A stretch of 64,000 nucleotides of DNA, taken from Haloprofundus marisrubri (lineage in GTDB: Archaea > Halobacteriota > Halobacteria > Halobacteriales > Haloferacaceae). The notes beneath the pieces were generated by a model, which saw only the letters and a program-made list of their open reading frames with translations, was not told the origin of the DNA and ran no database searches. Shown one piece after another: positions 17,365-26,460 of the stretch (its first letter is position 1; each line of letters opens with the position of its first letter). The stretch lies in contig NZ_LOPU01000016.1 in assembly GCF_001469955.1 (NCBI RefSeq), forward strand, positions 62,001-126,000, in the 5' to 3' direction. The position numbers and the translations under genes are program-made.

Positions 17365-17372
17365 GTTTAAAC
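17365..17372. promoter_or_regulatory. Palindromic TATA-like box GTTTAAAC
   Basis: The centre lies 27-30 bases upstream of the tRNA-Ser 5' end on the minus strand. As it is a perfect palindrome, it could also direct transcription of the plus-strand PRC-barrel gene at 17428 with a leader of about 32 nt. Confidence 0.55.
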
Positions 17373-17427
17373 CCTTCCTTTCGCATCGCCCGACAGCACT
17401 ACGGTACCACGGCCCGAAATCCCGACG

Positions 17428-17667
17428 ATGGCAACGCTCACCACCGAAGACGAAGGGAAAGTACTGGTCGACGCCGTAGGCGAGAAACTCGGCCTCGTGA
17501 AAGCCGTCGAACGAAATGTCGCGTACGTCGACCCCGACCCGGGTATCACCGACGCAATTCTGGCCGTCTTCGGCCGTGAAGACGCCGATACCGACGACTT
17601 GGCTGTCGATGGCGAGTACATCGAGACGGTGAGCGAAGGCGAGATTCGCCTTCGAGAGGACATCTAA
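17428..17667 (+). CDS. PRC-barrel domain protein
   Basis: 79 residues. The pattern EDEGKVLVDAVGEKLGLVKAV followed by NVAYVDPDPGITDAI matches small haloarchaeal PRC-barrel proteins, in which a short beta-barrel is followed by VDPDPG. PRC barrels serve RNA processing (RimM) or, in archaea, CdpB-type cell-division assembly; the family member here cannot be assigned to either. It is highly acidic and has no membrane segment. Confidence 0.75.
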   Translation: MATLTTEDEGKVLVDAVGEKLGLVKAVERNVAYVDPDPGITDAILAVFGREDADTDDLAVDGEYIETVSEGEIRLREDI

Positions 17668-17690
17668 CTCGGCGGACACTCACCGCGCGC

Positions 17691-17888
17691 TCATCGCGCG
17701 AGCAACCGCAGTTCTGTCGCGTAGGAGACGCCCGCAGCCACCGCGCCGACGACGAGTGCGATACCGATACGCCCGAGAAAGCCGACCGGTAACGGGCCGG
17801 CGACGAGGACGTACCCCTGTGCGAGCGCCAGAAAGGCGAACACGCCGACAGCGCCCCACAGGAGACTCGACTTGACGCGTCGGTTCAC
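17691..17888 (-). CDS. Small membrane protein downstream of RidA
   Basis: 65 residues with two hydrophobic helices (about 10-30 and 36-55) and a basic N-terminus. It starts with GTG that overlaps the RidA stop (GTGA), so it is translationally coupled to RidA. Family unknown. Confidence 0.65.
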   Translation of the reverse strand: MNRRVKSSLLWGAVGVFAFLALAQGYVLVAGPLPVGFLGRIGIALVVGAVAAGVSYATELRLLAR

Positions 17889-18265
17889 TCCAGCGACGCG
17901 ATGGCTTCGATTTCGACGCCGACGCCTTTCGGGAGGTTGGCGACTTCCACGGCGCTGCGTGCCGGCGGTTCGTCGTCGAAGTACGTCGCGTAGGTCTCGT
18001 TCATCTCGTCGAAGTCGTCGATGTCGCTGAGGAACACGGTCATCTTCAGGATGTCGCCCGCGTCGGCGTCTTCGGCGTCGAGAATCGCCATCACGTTGTC
18101 GAGCGACTGCTCGGTCTGCGTGGCGATGTCGGCGTCGTCGAGGAGATCGCCGTCCGGCGTCAGCGGAATCTGGCCCGCGGTGAAGAGGATGGAACCGTTG
18201 GTCGTCGCCTGACTGTACGCGCCGACTGCCGCGGGCGCGTCGTCCGTGCTGATGATTCGCTTCAT
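17885..18265 (-). CDS. ridA: RidA/YjgF family enamine/imine deaminase
   Basis: 126 residues, the family's normal length. Motifs are the N-terminal DDAPAAVGAYSQATTNG, LFTAGQIPLTPDG, ILKMTVFLSDIDDF and the catalytic-Arg segment PPARSAVEVANLPKGVGVEIEAIA. RidA hydrolyses reactive 2-aminoacrylate made by PLP enzymes such as threonine/serine dehydratase, whose gene lies close by at 18764-19975. This makes the functional grouping sensible, though the two are not in one operon. Confidence 0.93.
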   Translation of the reverse strand: MKRIISTDDAPAAVGAYSQATTNGSILFTAGQIPLTPDGDLLDDADIATQTEQSLDNVMAILDAEDADAGDILKMTVFLSDIDDFDEMNETYATYFDDEPPARSAVEVANLPKGVGVEIEAIASLE

Positions 18266-18355
18266 GCTCGGGGCGTCGCGGGGCGACGACTTAATACGCG
18301 GGGACCCGGCGAGGCAGACGTAGCTTCATCGTCTCCAACGGCGATACGTCTCCTC

Positions 18356-18727
18356 GTGAATATCTCCCGTTCTGCGCTCGTCGCTGCCGGCGTCGCGCTT
18401 TCGGCGTTCTTGGTGGTGGCTACGCTCGTCATCGAACTCGCGTCGTCGACGCTCGCGTTCTCCGTTCTCGTGGGGATTCCCGTGGGTTTCGTCGCTGCGG
18501 TTGTCGCGGGAGTCGCGACGAACCGCCGTTACGGTTCGTTCGCGCCCGGTCGTCGCCGACTCGTCGAGTTTATCGCTGGCTTCGGCTACTCGGTCGCCGC
18601 ACTCGGGGCGCTTCGCTACGCGGTGCCGCCGACGCGGCCACTGCTCGGATTCGAGACCGTTCTCGCCGTCGCTGTCGTCGTCTCGCTCGCTCTCGCCGTC
18701 CGGTCGGTTGTCGAACAGTCCCCGTAA
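18356..18727 (+). CDS. Membrane protein with four predicted helices, unknown
   Basis: 123 residues starting at GTG. Hydrophobic segments lie at about 6-25, 30-54, 70-86 and 99-118. I recognise no family. It is convergent to the threonine dehydratase gene, whose stop is 37 bases away. Confidence 0.6.
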   Translation: MNISRSALVAAGVALSAFLVVATLVIELASSTLAFSVLVGIPVGFVAAVVAGVATNRRYGSFAPGRRRLVEFIAGFGYSVAALGALRYAVPPTRPLLGFETVLAVAVVVSLALAVRSVVEQSP

Positions 18728-18763
18728 CGGCGGTGAGTTTAGAACAGCCTCAGCATCCGCAAC

Positions 18764-19975
18764 TCAGACGAGCACTTCGACTTCGTAGCCTCGCTCCCGA
18801 ATCTCGGCGAGCAACGCGTCGACGTGGTCGGGGCCGCGCATCTCCAAGTCGAGTTCCACCTCGGTATCGCTCATCCCGATGTCGCGGGAGGTCCGGTCGT
18901 GGCGGATGGCGTAGATGTTCGCCTGCTGCTCGGCGACGACGTGGATGAGGTCTTCGAGCGACCCCGGGCGGTCTTTGAGCACGGTCCGAATCTTCAGGTA
19001 GCGACCGGTTTCGACCAACCCTCGGAGAATCACGGTGGTGAGGGTGTTGAGGTCGATGTTGCCGCCGCACAGCGCCGGGACGATAGTCTCTCCCTCCTCG
19101 TAGTCGAAGGTGTCCGAAAGCAGTGCAGCGAGCGCCACCGCCCCCGCGCCCTCGACGAGCGTCTTGCTGCGTTCGAGCAGGTACATCAGCGCGACGGCAA
19201 TCTCCTCGTCGGAGACGGTGACGACCTCGTCGACGTGTTCGCGGATGACCTCGAACGGGGCCGTTCCGACGTTTCGTGTGGCGATGCCGTCGGCGATGGT
19301 TTCGACGCTGTCTAGCTGGTGAATCTCGCCTTTCTGCAGAGAGTCGGCGACGCTCGACGCGCCTTCGGCTTGGACGCCGATGACGCGCACGTCGGGCTTT
19401 TTGGCTTTCACCGCGGTGGCGATACCGGAGATGAGTCCACCGCCGCCGATGGGGACGACGACGGTGTCGAGGTTCGGGCAGTCCTCGACGATTTCGAGTC
19501 CAATCGTCCCTTGACCGGCCATCACGTACTCGTCGTCGAACGCGTGGACGTACGTCCGGTCTTCGGCTTCCTCTATCTCGTGGGCCGTCGTCTGCGCGTC
19601 GTTGTAGTCCGCGCCCGACAGTACCACCTCGCCACCGTACCGTTCGGTCGCTTTCACCTTCGAGATGGGCGCGTGCTTCGGCATCACGATTTTCGAGTTC
19701 ACGCCCGCGCGCGTCGCCGCGAGTGCGACACCTTGGGCGTGGTTACCGGCGCTCGCGGTGACGACGCCGGCGGCCTTTTCGGCTTCCGAGAGCGTGACGA
19801 TGCGGTTCGTCGCGCCGCGTATCTTGAACGACCCCGTCCGCTGGAAGTTCTCCAGTTTCAGGTGGACGTCCGCGCCGGTCATGTCCGAATACGTGTGCGA
19901 GTACTCTAGTGGCGTGTGCCGTGCAACTTCGTTGACGCGTTCGCGGGCCGCCAGAACGTCCGACAGAGAGAGCAT
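18764..19975 (-). CDS. ilvA: Threonine dehydratase with C-terminal ACT domain
   Basis: PLP enzyme deaminating threonine (or serine) to 2-oxobutyrate, feeding isoleucine synthesis. 403 residues. The PLP lysine lies in TGSFKIRGATNRI near residue 51, the substrate loop in SAGNHAQGVALAA near 75, and the phosphate-binding glycines in VVPIGGGGLISG near 175. The last ~75 residues (RGLVETGRYLKIRTVLKDRPGS onward) form one ACT domain, as in the TdcB-like/archaeal group, which suggests amino-acid control. A box lies in TAAACGATTAA (about 19998-20008, minus strand), giving a leaderless message. Confidence 0.93.
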   Translation of the reverse strand: MLSLSDVLAARERVNEVARHTPLEYSHTYSDMTGADVHLKLENFQRTGSFKIRGATNRIVTLSEAEKAAGVVTASAGNHAQGVALAATRAGVNSKIVMPKHAPISKVKATERYGGEVVLSGADYNDAQTTAHEIEEAEDRTYVHAFDDEYVMAGQGTIGLEIVEDCPNLDTVVVPIGGGGLISGIATAVKAKKPDVRVIGVQAEGASSVADSLQKGEIHQLDSVETIADGIATRNVGTAPFEVIREHVDEVVTVSDEEIAVALMYLLERSKTLVEGAGAVALAALLSDTFDYEEGETIVPALCGGNIDLNTLTTVILRGLVETGRYLKIRTVLKDRPGSLEDLIHVVAEQQANIYAIRHDRTSRDIGMSDTEVELDLEMRGPDHVDALLAEIRERGYEVEVLV

Positions 19976-20030
19976 ACCGGAGATACCTATCGGTGGTTGT
20001 TAATCGTTTATCCTTAGGGGAAAGGGGAAT

Positions 20031-20076
20031 GCACGTGTGACGTGCAACCTCTCGTAGGCGGGGTGCCTATATAAAC
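20031..20076 (+). promoter_or_regulatory. Orphan promoter: palindrome plus CTATATAAAC box
   Basis: GCACGTGTGACGTGC (20031-20045; 6-base arms, 3-base spacer) precedes a near-consensus TATA CTATATAAAC (20067-20076). The predicted start is about 20098. No convincing plus-strand gene follows: only a 27-codon GTG frame (20091-20174) of poor codon bias. It points toward the 3' end of the minus-strand gene at 20208-20654, so an antisense or small RNA is possible. Confidence 0.45.
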
Positions 20077-20207
20077 GTCAGGCACGCGGAGTGAAAGTGA
20101 AAGTGCAAGACTGCGTCGACTTCTCTCGACCGTCAGACGCCTGTCGGCCACCCGTCTGTCACCCGAATGTGTAGATGAAATATCAAATTGTTACGCCTCT
20201 GAAACCA

Positions 20208-20654
20208 TCACTCAAGTTCGTGAACAACCACGTCTTCGTCCGCAACGTATCGCCGGATTCGTGCTTCGAGTGGCCCCTCCCCCGGCCACGAAATCGGTTC
20301 GTCGCTGTCGAGACGGGCGGGGTCGCCGACGTACACCGCGACGTCGTCGAGGCGGTCGTTCTCCCCACTTTCTGACTTTTTGTCACTCTCCGTCGTACCT
20401 TCGCTTACCGCGACTCGCGGTACGTCGACGCGGACGTACAGACCGGCGTCGACGCCCTCGTAGCGGTCTAACGCATCCACGTCGTCGGTTCGCAGCAATC
20501 GCCCCGCCACTTCGCCGCCGGGTGCGAGCGTCGGATAGCGACCGGAGACGGGGTGGAGGCCGGCGAGCCGAGCGGGGCCGACGAAGACGTACGAGTCGAC
20601 CAACTCGGCGACGCGCGCGGGGTCGGTGAGCGTCCCGTAGACGAAAACGTCCAT
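20208..20654 (-). CDS. Gamma-glutamylcyclotransferase-like (AIG2) protein
   Basis: 148 residues from MDVFVYGTLTDP, the signature YGTL of the GGCT/AIG2 fold. ARLAGLHPVSGRYPTLAPG and VAGRLLRTDDVDALDRYEGVD, with the catalytic Glu in RYEG, follow. The C-terminal half contains a low-complexity Glu/Ser/Lys stretch (SEGTTESDKKSESGEN) that is an insertion relative to the core fold. Members cleave gamma-glutamylamines or act in glutathione-like turnover; haloarchaea use gamma-glutamylcysteine, so that is a plausible substrate family. Confidence 0.85.
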   Translation of the reverse strand: MDVFVYGTLTDPARVAELVDSYVFVGPARLAGLHPVSGRYPTLAPGGEVAGRLLRTDDVDALDRYEGVDAGLYVRVDVPRVAVSEGTTESDKKSESGENDRLDDVAVYVGDPARLDSDEPISWPGEGPLEARIRRYVADEDVVVHELE

Positions 20655-20749
20655 GGTACAGAGAGTACCGGCAGCCACTTCCCCCTTCGGGGGGTGTAAC
20701 ACCGATTGCACCTTCGTTCCCGTATGCGCGGAGACGACGAGGGCCGACC

Positions 20750-22123
20750 GTGAGTCTGTGGCGGCGACTCCGACCGGTCTGGCGGCGGGTGCTCTCCTTG
20801 GCGTGGCCGGTGATGGCCGAGCAGACGTTTCGGACGCTGATGCGGACGACGGACGTCATCGTGACGGCGCTGTTCTCGCCGGCGGCCGTCGTCGCTATCG
20901 GCCTCGCGGACCTCTACGCGCGCTTTCCGTTACGAATCGGTCTCGGCCTCGGCGGCGGGGCCATCGCGCTGTCGAGTCAGGACACCGGCAGCGGGTCGAC
21001 GGCGAACCGCGACGAGGCCATCACGCAGGCGCTGTTGATGGGCATTCTGGCCGGGATTCCGTTCGCGCTGTTCGGCCTCTTCTTCGGCGAGTGGGCGATT
21101 TCGATACTCGGCGCGTCCGACCGAGTCGCACAGCTCGGCGGACAGTATCTCGCGCTCATCTTCGCCACCGCGCCCGCACGCCACGTCGCACTCATCGGCG
21201 CGCGCTCGCTGCAGGGCACCGGCGACACGCGGACTCCGATGTACATCAACGTGTTCGCCAACGCGCTCAACATCTCCGGCACCGTCGTTCTCGGTCTCGG
21301 TCTCTTTGGTTTCCCGGAACTGCGCGTCGTCGGCGTCGGCGTCGCTACCGCCGCTGCCAACGTCGTGACGGCGTCGCTTCTCTTGCTTGCGATGTGGAGT
21401 TCGTGGAGCGACGCGTCGTTCGCCCGGCCCCGCGATTTGGTCATCGCCCGCCAACTCGTCGAGGTCAGCACGCCTCGCATCGCCGAAGGGTTCGTCGCTA
21501 CGCTCGCGGAGTTCCCGTTCAACTCTCTTCTCTTGGGCTTCGGTACCGCCGTCAACGCCGGCTTCCAAATCGGCCGCCGGATGTACCAACAGGTGACCGG
21601 CCCGCTCTCGCGCGGCTACAGCGTCGCCGCGAGTGTCGTCGTCGGGCAGGCGCTCGGCGACGCCGACCCCGACAGAGCCAGATTCGAAGGCTGGGCCGTC
21701 GCGGCGCTCGGCGTCGTCACCGTCGGCGTCGTCGGCGTTCTTCTCGTCGTCGGCGCGGGGTGGTTCGTCCGGTTGTTCTCCGACGACCCCGAGACGGTCT
21801 ACTACGCAACGAACTTCGCTCGGGTGTACGGACTTTCGGGCGCTGTCCTCGCCGTCTTCGTCGCGCTCTCGGGGGCGCTGCAGGGCGCAAGCGAGACGCG
21901 AACACCGTTTCTCGCGCGTGCCAGCGGGATGCTCGGGTTCTTCCTCGGCGTCTCGTGGCTGGTCGGCGAGGTTCTCGGATACGGGCCGGTCGGCGCGTAT
22001 CTCGGTATCGGCCTGAGCTACCTCTGGATGGCGCTCGTCGTTGCGTGGAGTTTCCGCCGCAGCGACTGGGCGAGTCGGGCCGCACGCATGATGGACGAGC
22101 GCGGAAGCGTCGCTGATGGCTGA
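20750..22123 (+). CDS. MATE family efflux transporter
   Basis: 457 residues with about 12 hydrophobic segments, starting at GTG (SLWRRLRPVWRRVLSLAWPVMAEQT). The AWPVMAEQ start, the MRTTDVIVTALF first helix and the twofold repeat of MatE domains (second half from about 235, IAEGFVATLAEFPFN) identify the family, which exports drugs or metabolites in exchange for Na+ or H+. It stands alone; no adjacent regulator is evident. Confidence 0.9.
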   Translation: MSLWRRLRPVWRRVLSLAWPVMAEQTFRTLMRTTDVIVTALFSPAAVVAIGLADLYARFPLRIGLGLGGGAIALSSQDTGSGSTANRDEAITQALLMGILAGIPFALFGLFFGEWAISILGASDRVAQLGGQYLALIFATAPARHVALIGARSLQGTGDTRTPMYINVFANALNISGTVVLGLGLFGFPELRVVGVGVATAAANVVTASLLLLAMWSSWSDASFARPRDLVIARQLVEVSTPRIAEGFVATLAEFPFNSLLLGFGTAVNAGFQIGRRMYQQVTGPLSRGYSVAASVVVGQALGDADPDRARFEGWAVAALGVVTVGVVGVLLVVGAGWFVRLFSDDPETVYYATNFARVYGLSGAVLAVFVALSGALQGASETRTPFLARASGMLGFFLGVSWLVGEVLGYGPVGAYLGIGLSYLWMALVVAWSFRRSDWASRAARMMDERGSVADG

Positions 22124-22148
22124 TGGCGGCGGCCGTTCGGGCTGAAAA

Positions 22149-22469
22149 TCAGCGGCGTAGTGTCGGTTTCGCGTCGTTCGACATCGTCGCTCTCAATCCG
22201 TCGTCGGTTCGTCTGGCGACGACACGCCCGTTGTCGTAGACGGTGACCTCGCACTCACAGAACCCGAACACGGTGAGATACAGACCATCGGCGTCGGCTC
22301 TTCGGTGACTTCCGTCGAACAGGTTGTCGAGCGCGTCCGGGTCGATGACTTCGATGAGCGGCCGTTCGAGTTCTAACGGGGTCGTGTTTCGACACTCGGC
22401 GACGGCTTCGACTGCAGTGATAGACACTGGACGGGTGGCTGTCGCCCATTTAGTTACTGCCTCTGACAT
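22149..22469 (-). CDS. HalOD1 output-domain protein
   Basis: 106 residues. The pattern SITAVEAVAECRNTTPLELE, PLIEVIDPDALDNLF and VYDNGRVVAR matches the haloarchaeal HalOD1 output domain, found as stand-alone proteins or behind receiver domains in signal transduction. It sits just downstream of the large PAS/GAF regulator (93-base gap, same strand), so it may act in the same pathway. Confidence 0.85.
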   Translation of the reverse strand: MSEAVTKWATATRPVSITAVEAVAECRNTTPLELERPLIEVIDPDALDNLFDGSHRRADADGLYLTVFGFCECEVTVYDNGRVVARRTDDGLRATMSNDAKPTLRR

Positions 22470-22562
22470 TCTCGGTAGATTATAAACGGTCCAACCTCAT
22501 GGGACGTTTCACTATCCACATCGGTTCTCGAATCTCCGGGGGCGATACTGATAGGTCGCCTC

Positions 22563-25500
22563 TCAATCTTCGCGGTAGAGCAACTCCAGTATCTTCCGCT
22601 GTCCGGCCCGGAGGTGGCCGTTGAGAGTCGATTGGGCGATTCCCAACCGTTCGGCAATCTCCCGCTCGCCGCTCGTCCGAGGCGACTCGAAGAAACCGTT
22701 GACGAGTGCCGTTTTCAGCGCCTCTCGTTGTCGGTCGGTGAGCTGTTCGCTGAGTTCGGTGCGTACCTCACCGAGCGTCGTCGAGCCTTTCGGCTGCTCC
22801 CGACGGGCAGTCAGTTCGACGTGGTCGTACTTCGCCCGCAACATCTCGACGAACGCTCGGACGTCGAACTGCTCGGAGACGGTGACGGTGACGGAGCCGA
22901 CACCGTCGCTCGCGTCGAACTCCCGAGGGACGACGCCGTGGTCGACGAACACCTGAAAGATGTGTTCGACGCCGACCGTACACTCGCACACGCTCTCGGC
23001 TTCCGATTCGTCGATGAGGCGAGGTTTTCCGACGTCCAGTTGTTGGTTCATGAACGCGACCACCGAATCCGCATCGGCCCCGCGTGCGGTGAAGATTGCC
23101 TGTAGCCCGTCTTCTTCCGGTGTGAGCAGGTCGTCGAGCGTGAGAGTACAGTCTAACTCTTCGCTCGCGCGAAGATACGAACTGGAGTCGTCTTCGACTG
23201 TGAGTTCGAGTTCGACGTCGGAGTCACCGACGAGACTGCGCTTGCTCTCTGCTGCGTTGATAGCGTACGCTGCCGTGTTGCTCAGTTCGCGCAGCACGGA
23301 GCGCTCCATCTCGTCGAACACGTTCGGCCGGTCGGCGTACACGCAGAGTACGCCGTACGACGTCCCGCGGTACCGAAGCGGGAGACAGATGAGCGACTGA
23401 TAGCCGCGTTTCAACGCCTCGCTCCGCCAAGGGTCGAACGGGGGGTCGTCGTGTAAGTTGTCGACGACGACGGGGTCGATTCCTTCGGCCGCTCGTACCG
23501 ACGGATGCGACGGGTCGGTCAGTTCTCGAAGTCTAGCGAGATAGCCGCTGTCGAATCCGGCGGACGTCCGCGGGGCGACGGTGTCGTCGACGATGCTGTG
23601 GCTTCCGACCCAAGCGAACCGGTACGGTCCGGTGGTCGTCAACTGTTCGCACACCGACCGCTCTATCTCCGTTCGAGAGGTCGCGTCGACGAGCGTCTGT
23701 AGAATCTGACGGGTGACGTCGTTGACTCGGTTGAGGCGTCCGAGCGTCTGGTTCTGCTCGCGGAGTTGGTTCTGCTGGTCGACGAGACGCGCCTCCCTGT
23801 CGGCACGGTCCAACGCCGACTCGGTGTTCGCCGCGAGAATCCGCGCGAAGTTCGTGGTCTCGGGGGCGTCGCTCTCGCCGAAGATGAACACGCCGTGTCG
23901 TCCGAGCGGGTAGACGACGACGTCGAACGACGCTGTCTCGTCGTCGATGGCCTCGACGCCGCGAAACACCGACGGGTCGTCGTCGGCGTACACTTGCCAC
24001 GCGAGCTCCGTATCCGGATCGAGTAGCTGTTCGATGTCGACGAAACGCTCGTCGCCCGGCGACCGAGTCTGTGGCCGAAGTGCGCCGCTTTCCTCGTCGT
24101 ACAGCGAGACGGAGACGAACGACCCGTCGAGCGCGGTTTCGGCCGCCTCGACAGTGATAGCGGCGATTTCCTCGGGAGAGTCCGCGTTCAGCAGTCGCCC
24201 GGTCGCCTCCGAGAGCGATTCGAGTTGCTGTTCGCGTTCTCTGTGTTCTGTGATGTCGCGGACGACACCGACTCGTCCGTACCCACCACCGTCGCTCGGG
24301 AACGGCGTAATCGTCGTCGCCGCCGGGAACACGGTTCCGTCGCGCCGCCGAATCCTGCTCTCGACGGTCGCTTTCCCTCGCTCACCGTCGAGTTGCTCCT
24401 GCGTTAGCATCTCGACCGTCTCGCCGATGTCGTCGGCGCGAAGCAACTCGCTTTTCGTGCCGAGCAGTTCCGAGCGGGAGTAACCGACGAGCGAGACGAA
24501 CGCGTCGTTCACCAGCGTGAAGCGAGCGTCGTCGTCGACGACGTACACCGCGTCGTCCACCGTCTCCACTATCGCTTCGTACTGTTCGAGTTCCTGCTCT
24601 CTGCGACACTGCTCGGTCACGTCTCGAAAGTACACCGAGACACCAGTCTCCGAGGAGTACGCCCGAACCTCGAACCACTTCGAGAGCGGCGCGAAGTACT
24701 CGACGAACGTCGTCGACCCTTCCCGGTCCATCAGTTCTCGGTACTCCGACTCGAACGTCGTGCCGACGGCCTCGGGAAACGCCTCCCACACCGACTCGCC
24801 GATGAGTTCCGCTTCGCTTCGCTGGAGCAGTTCCTCGCCGGTGTCGTTGACGTACGTGAACCGCCACTCGGTGTCGAGTGCGAACACCGCGTCGGTTACA
24901 CGTCCATGCACCTCGCTGAGTTCGGTTCGGAGCTGTCGTCGTTGCCGTCGCAGTCGCTCGGTCTGTTGTTTCTGCTCGGTGATGTCCTCGGCAGCAGCGA
25001 CGACGTGGCTGAGTTCGCCCGCTTCGTTTCTGACGGGGACCGCGTCGACGAGAAACGACCGACGGTTCTCGGCGGTTCGTTCGACCACCAGTTCCTCGCC
25101 GTACACCGGTTCGAGCGTCCGCTCTGCGCGAACGCTCGGCCGGTCGTCGACCGGTATCGGGTCGTCGTCGGCGTCGAAGAACCGAACCGGCTGTTCGGAC
25201 GTCTCCGGGCCGTTCTCGGCGACGAGACCGAACAGTTCTCGCCCTCGTGCGTTACCAAGTGTTACCCCTGTCTGGCTGTCTCTCACTGCGAGTGCGACCG
25301 GCGCGGTGTCGAGCAGACGCTGGACGACCTTGCGCTGGTGTTCGGGCGTCGACGTACCGCCGACACGTTCGGAGACGCTCTCGATAACCCCGACACTCCC
25401 GCGGACTCGCTCGTCCGAGCCGATTACTCGACTGCGAACCTCACACTCGAGTGTCGCGTCGGTCGCCGTCTCCAGCGTAGCTGTCGTCGTTCGGTTCTCG

Positions 25501-26276
25501 GCGACGCCGGTTCGACCGGCCGATTCACCGAGCGGGTGAAGTCTATCGACCGTTTCGGCGTCGAACAGATGCGAGGCGTGTTTGCCGAGCAGCGTCTCTT
25601 GGCTGTACCCGGTTATCGACGCGACACCCTCGGAGACGGTGACGAACCGCCCGTCGGTGTCGAGTCGATACAGCGCCTCCTCTGCCACCTCGAACAGTCC
25701 GGTGGAGATATCCGACTCGACGGCCCGTCGGTCACGTTCGTCGCAACTGGGGTCGAGCCCTCCGTTTGCGCCCTCGGCGTGTCCCCCGGGGTCGGGTTCG
25801 ACAGCCGATTCGTCCGCACGGACGTCGGACTCCGGGTAGTCGAGCGAGACGTCCGCTTCGAGGGCTGTCTCGTGGCCCGACCCGTCGCCGTCTGCGTTTC
25901 GGACCGAGTACTCCGACCCCGTGCTGCGAAGAACGGCGACGAACTCGTTTCTTGTTCCGGCCTCCGTGGGTCGAACTTCCAGTTCCAGCGGGTGTCCGTC
26001 GTCCCCGCGGGACCGTCCGACCGATTCGGCACGACCCTCACGCCTCGCGGTCGCACACAGTGCCGCCGGTGTTTCGTTTTCTTCGTTCGACCGGTAGAAC
26101 GTCGAAAACGGCTGTTCGAGAACCTCGTCTCTGCTGTGACCCGTTATCCGCGCTGCACCGTCGTTCCACGACACGACCCGTCCCTCGGCGTTCAGAACGA
26201 ACACCGCAACACCCTCGGCACACTCGAGTAACGTACGGAACTGCACCTCCGTCGCCACAGCGGCCCTGTCGTCCAT
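22563..26276 (-). CDS. Multi-PAS/GAF sensor with Bat-type HTH-10 (bacterio-opsin activator family)
   Basis: 1237 residues with no transmembrane segment and no histidine-kinase domain. By eye: PAS near 8-120, an Asp/Glu-rich linker, PAS near 195-305, PAS near 320-440 (ending AAAEDITEQKQQ), PAS near 455-560 (YFRDVTEQCRRE), PAS near 570-690 (GVVRDITEHREREQQ), GAF near 700-855 and GAF near 870-1010, then the Bat-associated domain near 1020-1165 and a C-terminal HTH-10 (LTDRQREALKTALVNGFFESPR, then IAERLGIAQSTLNGHLR). Such one-component regulators sense redox, light or ligands and bind DNA directly. It is unusually long for the family. The ATG at 26276 gives a complete first PAS. Confidence 0.9.
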   Translation of the reverse strand: MDDRAAVATEVQFRTLLECAEGVAVFVLNAEGRVVSWNDGAARITGHSRDEVLEQPFSTFYRSNEENETPAALCATARREGRAESVGRSRGDDGHPLELEVRPTEAGTRNEFVAVLRSTGSEYSVRNADGDGSGHETALEADVSLDYPESDVRADESAVEPDPGGHAEGANGGLDPSCDERDRRAVESDISTGLFEVAEEALYRLDTDGRFVTVSEGVASITGYSQETLLGKHASHLFDAETVDRLHPLGESAGRTGVAENRTTTATLETATDATLECEVRSRVIGSDERVRGSVGVIESVSERVGGTSTPEHQRKVVQRLLDTAPVALAVRDSQTGVTLGNARGRELFGLVAENGPETSEQPVRFFDADDDPIPVDDRPSVRAERTLEPVYGEELVVERTAENRRSFLVDAVPVRNEAGELSHVVAAAEDITEQKQQTERLRRQRRQLRTELSEVHGRVTDAVFALDTEWRFTYVNDTGEELLQRSEAELIGESVWEAFPEAVGTTFESEYRELMDREGSTTFVEYFAPLSKWFEVRAYSSETGVSVYFRDVTEQCRREQELEQYEAIVETVDDAVYVVDDDARFTLVNDAFVSLVGYSRSELLGTKSELLRADDIGETVEMLTQEQLDGERGKATVESRIRRRDGTVFPAATTITPFPSDGGGYGRVGVVRDITEHREREQQLESLSEATGRLLNADSPEEIAAITVEAAETALDGSFVSVSLYDEESGALRPQTRSPGDERFVDIEQLLDPDTELAWQVYADDDPSVFRGVEAIDDETASFDVVVYPLGRHGVFIFGESDAPETTNFARILAANTESALDRADREARLVDQQNQLREQNQTLGRLNRVNDVTRQILQTLVDATSRTEIERSVCEQLTTTGPYRFAWVGSHSIVDDTVAPRTSAGFDSGYLARLRELTDPSHPSVRAAEGIDPVVVDNLHDDPPFDPWRSEALKRGYQSLICLPLRYRGTSYGVLCVYADRPNVFDEMERSVLRELSNTAAYAINAAESKRSLVGDSDVELELTVEDDSSSYLRASEELDCTLTLDDLLTPEEDGLQAIFTARGADADSVVAFMNQQLDVGKPRLIDESEAESVCECTVGVEHIFQVFVDHGVVPREFDASDGVGSVTVTVSEQFDVRAFVEMLRAKYDHVELTARREQPKGSTTLGEVRTELSEQLTDRQREALKTALVNGFFESPRTSGEREIAERLGIAQSTLNGHLRAGQRKILELLYRED

Positions 26277-26460
26277 CGGATATCTGTCCTCGCTCCTGGG
26301 ACAAAAACGCTGTGTGTGGACGATATTACATTCTCCGTGATGGGTTAGTATCCCGCAGTGGACAGCACGACAGTCTTACACGAGTGGTGATAAAAACGCC
26401 GGACCCGGGGCTGGTGGCCGAGCGACGAGGACCAAAAGAAACGAAGAGCAGTCGCCGACG

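Noticed and set aside
20091-20174. 27-codon GTG frame behind the orphan promoter
   Set aside because: Codon bias is unlike neighbouring genes and the GTG lies at or before the predicted transcription start; kept only as a remark.
24906-26231. 441-codon plus-strand frame opposite the PAS/GAF regulator
   Set aside because: No domain; the opposite strand encodes recognisable PAS domains without interruption.
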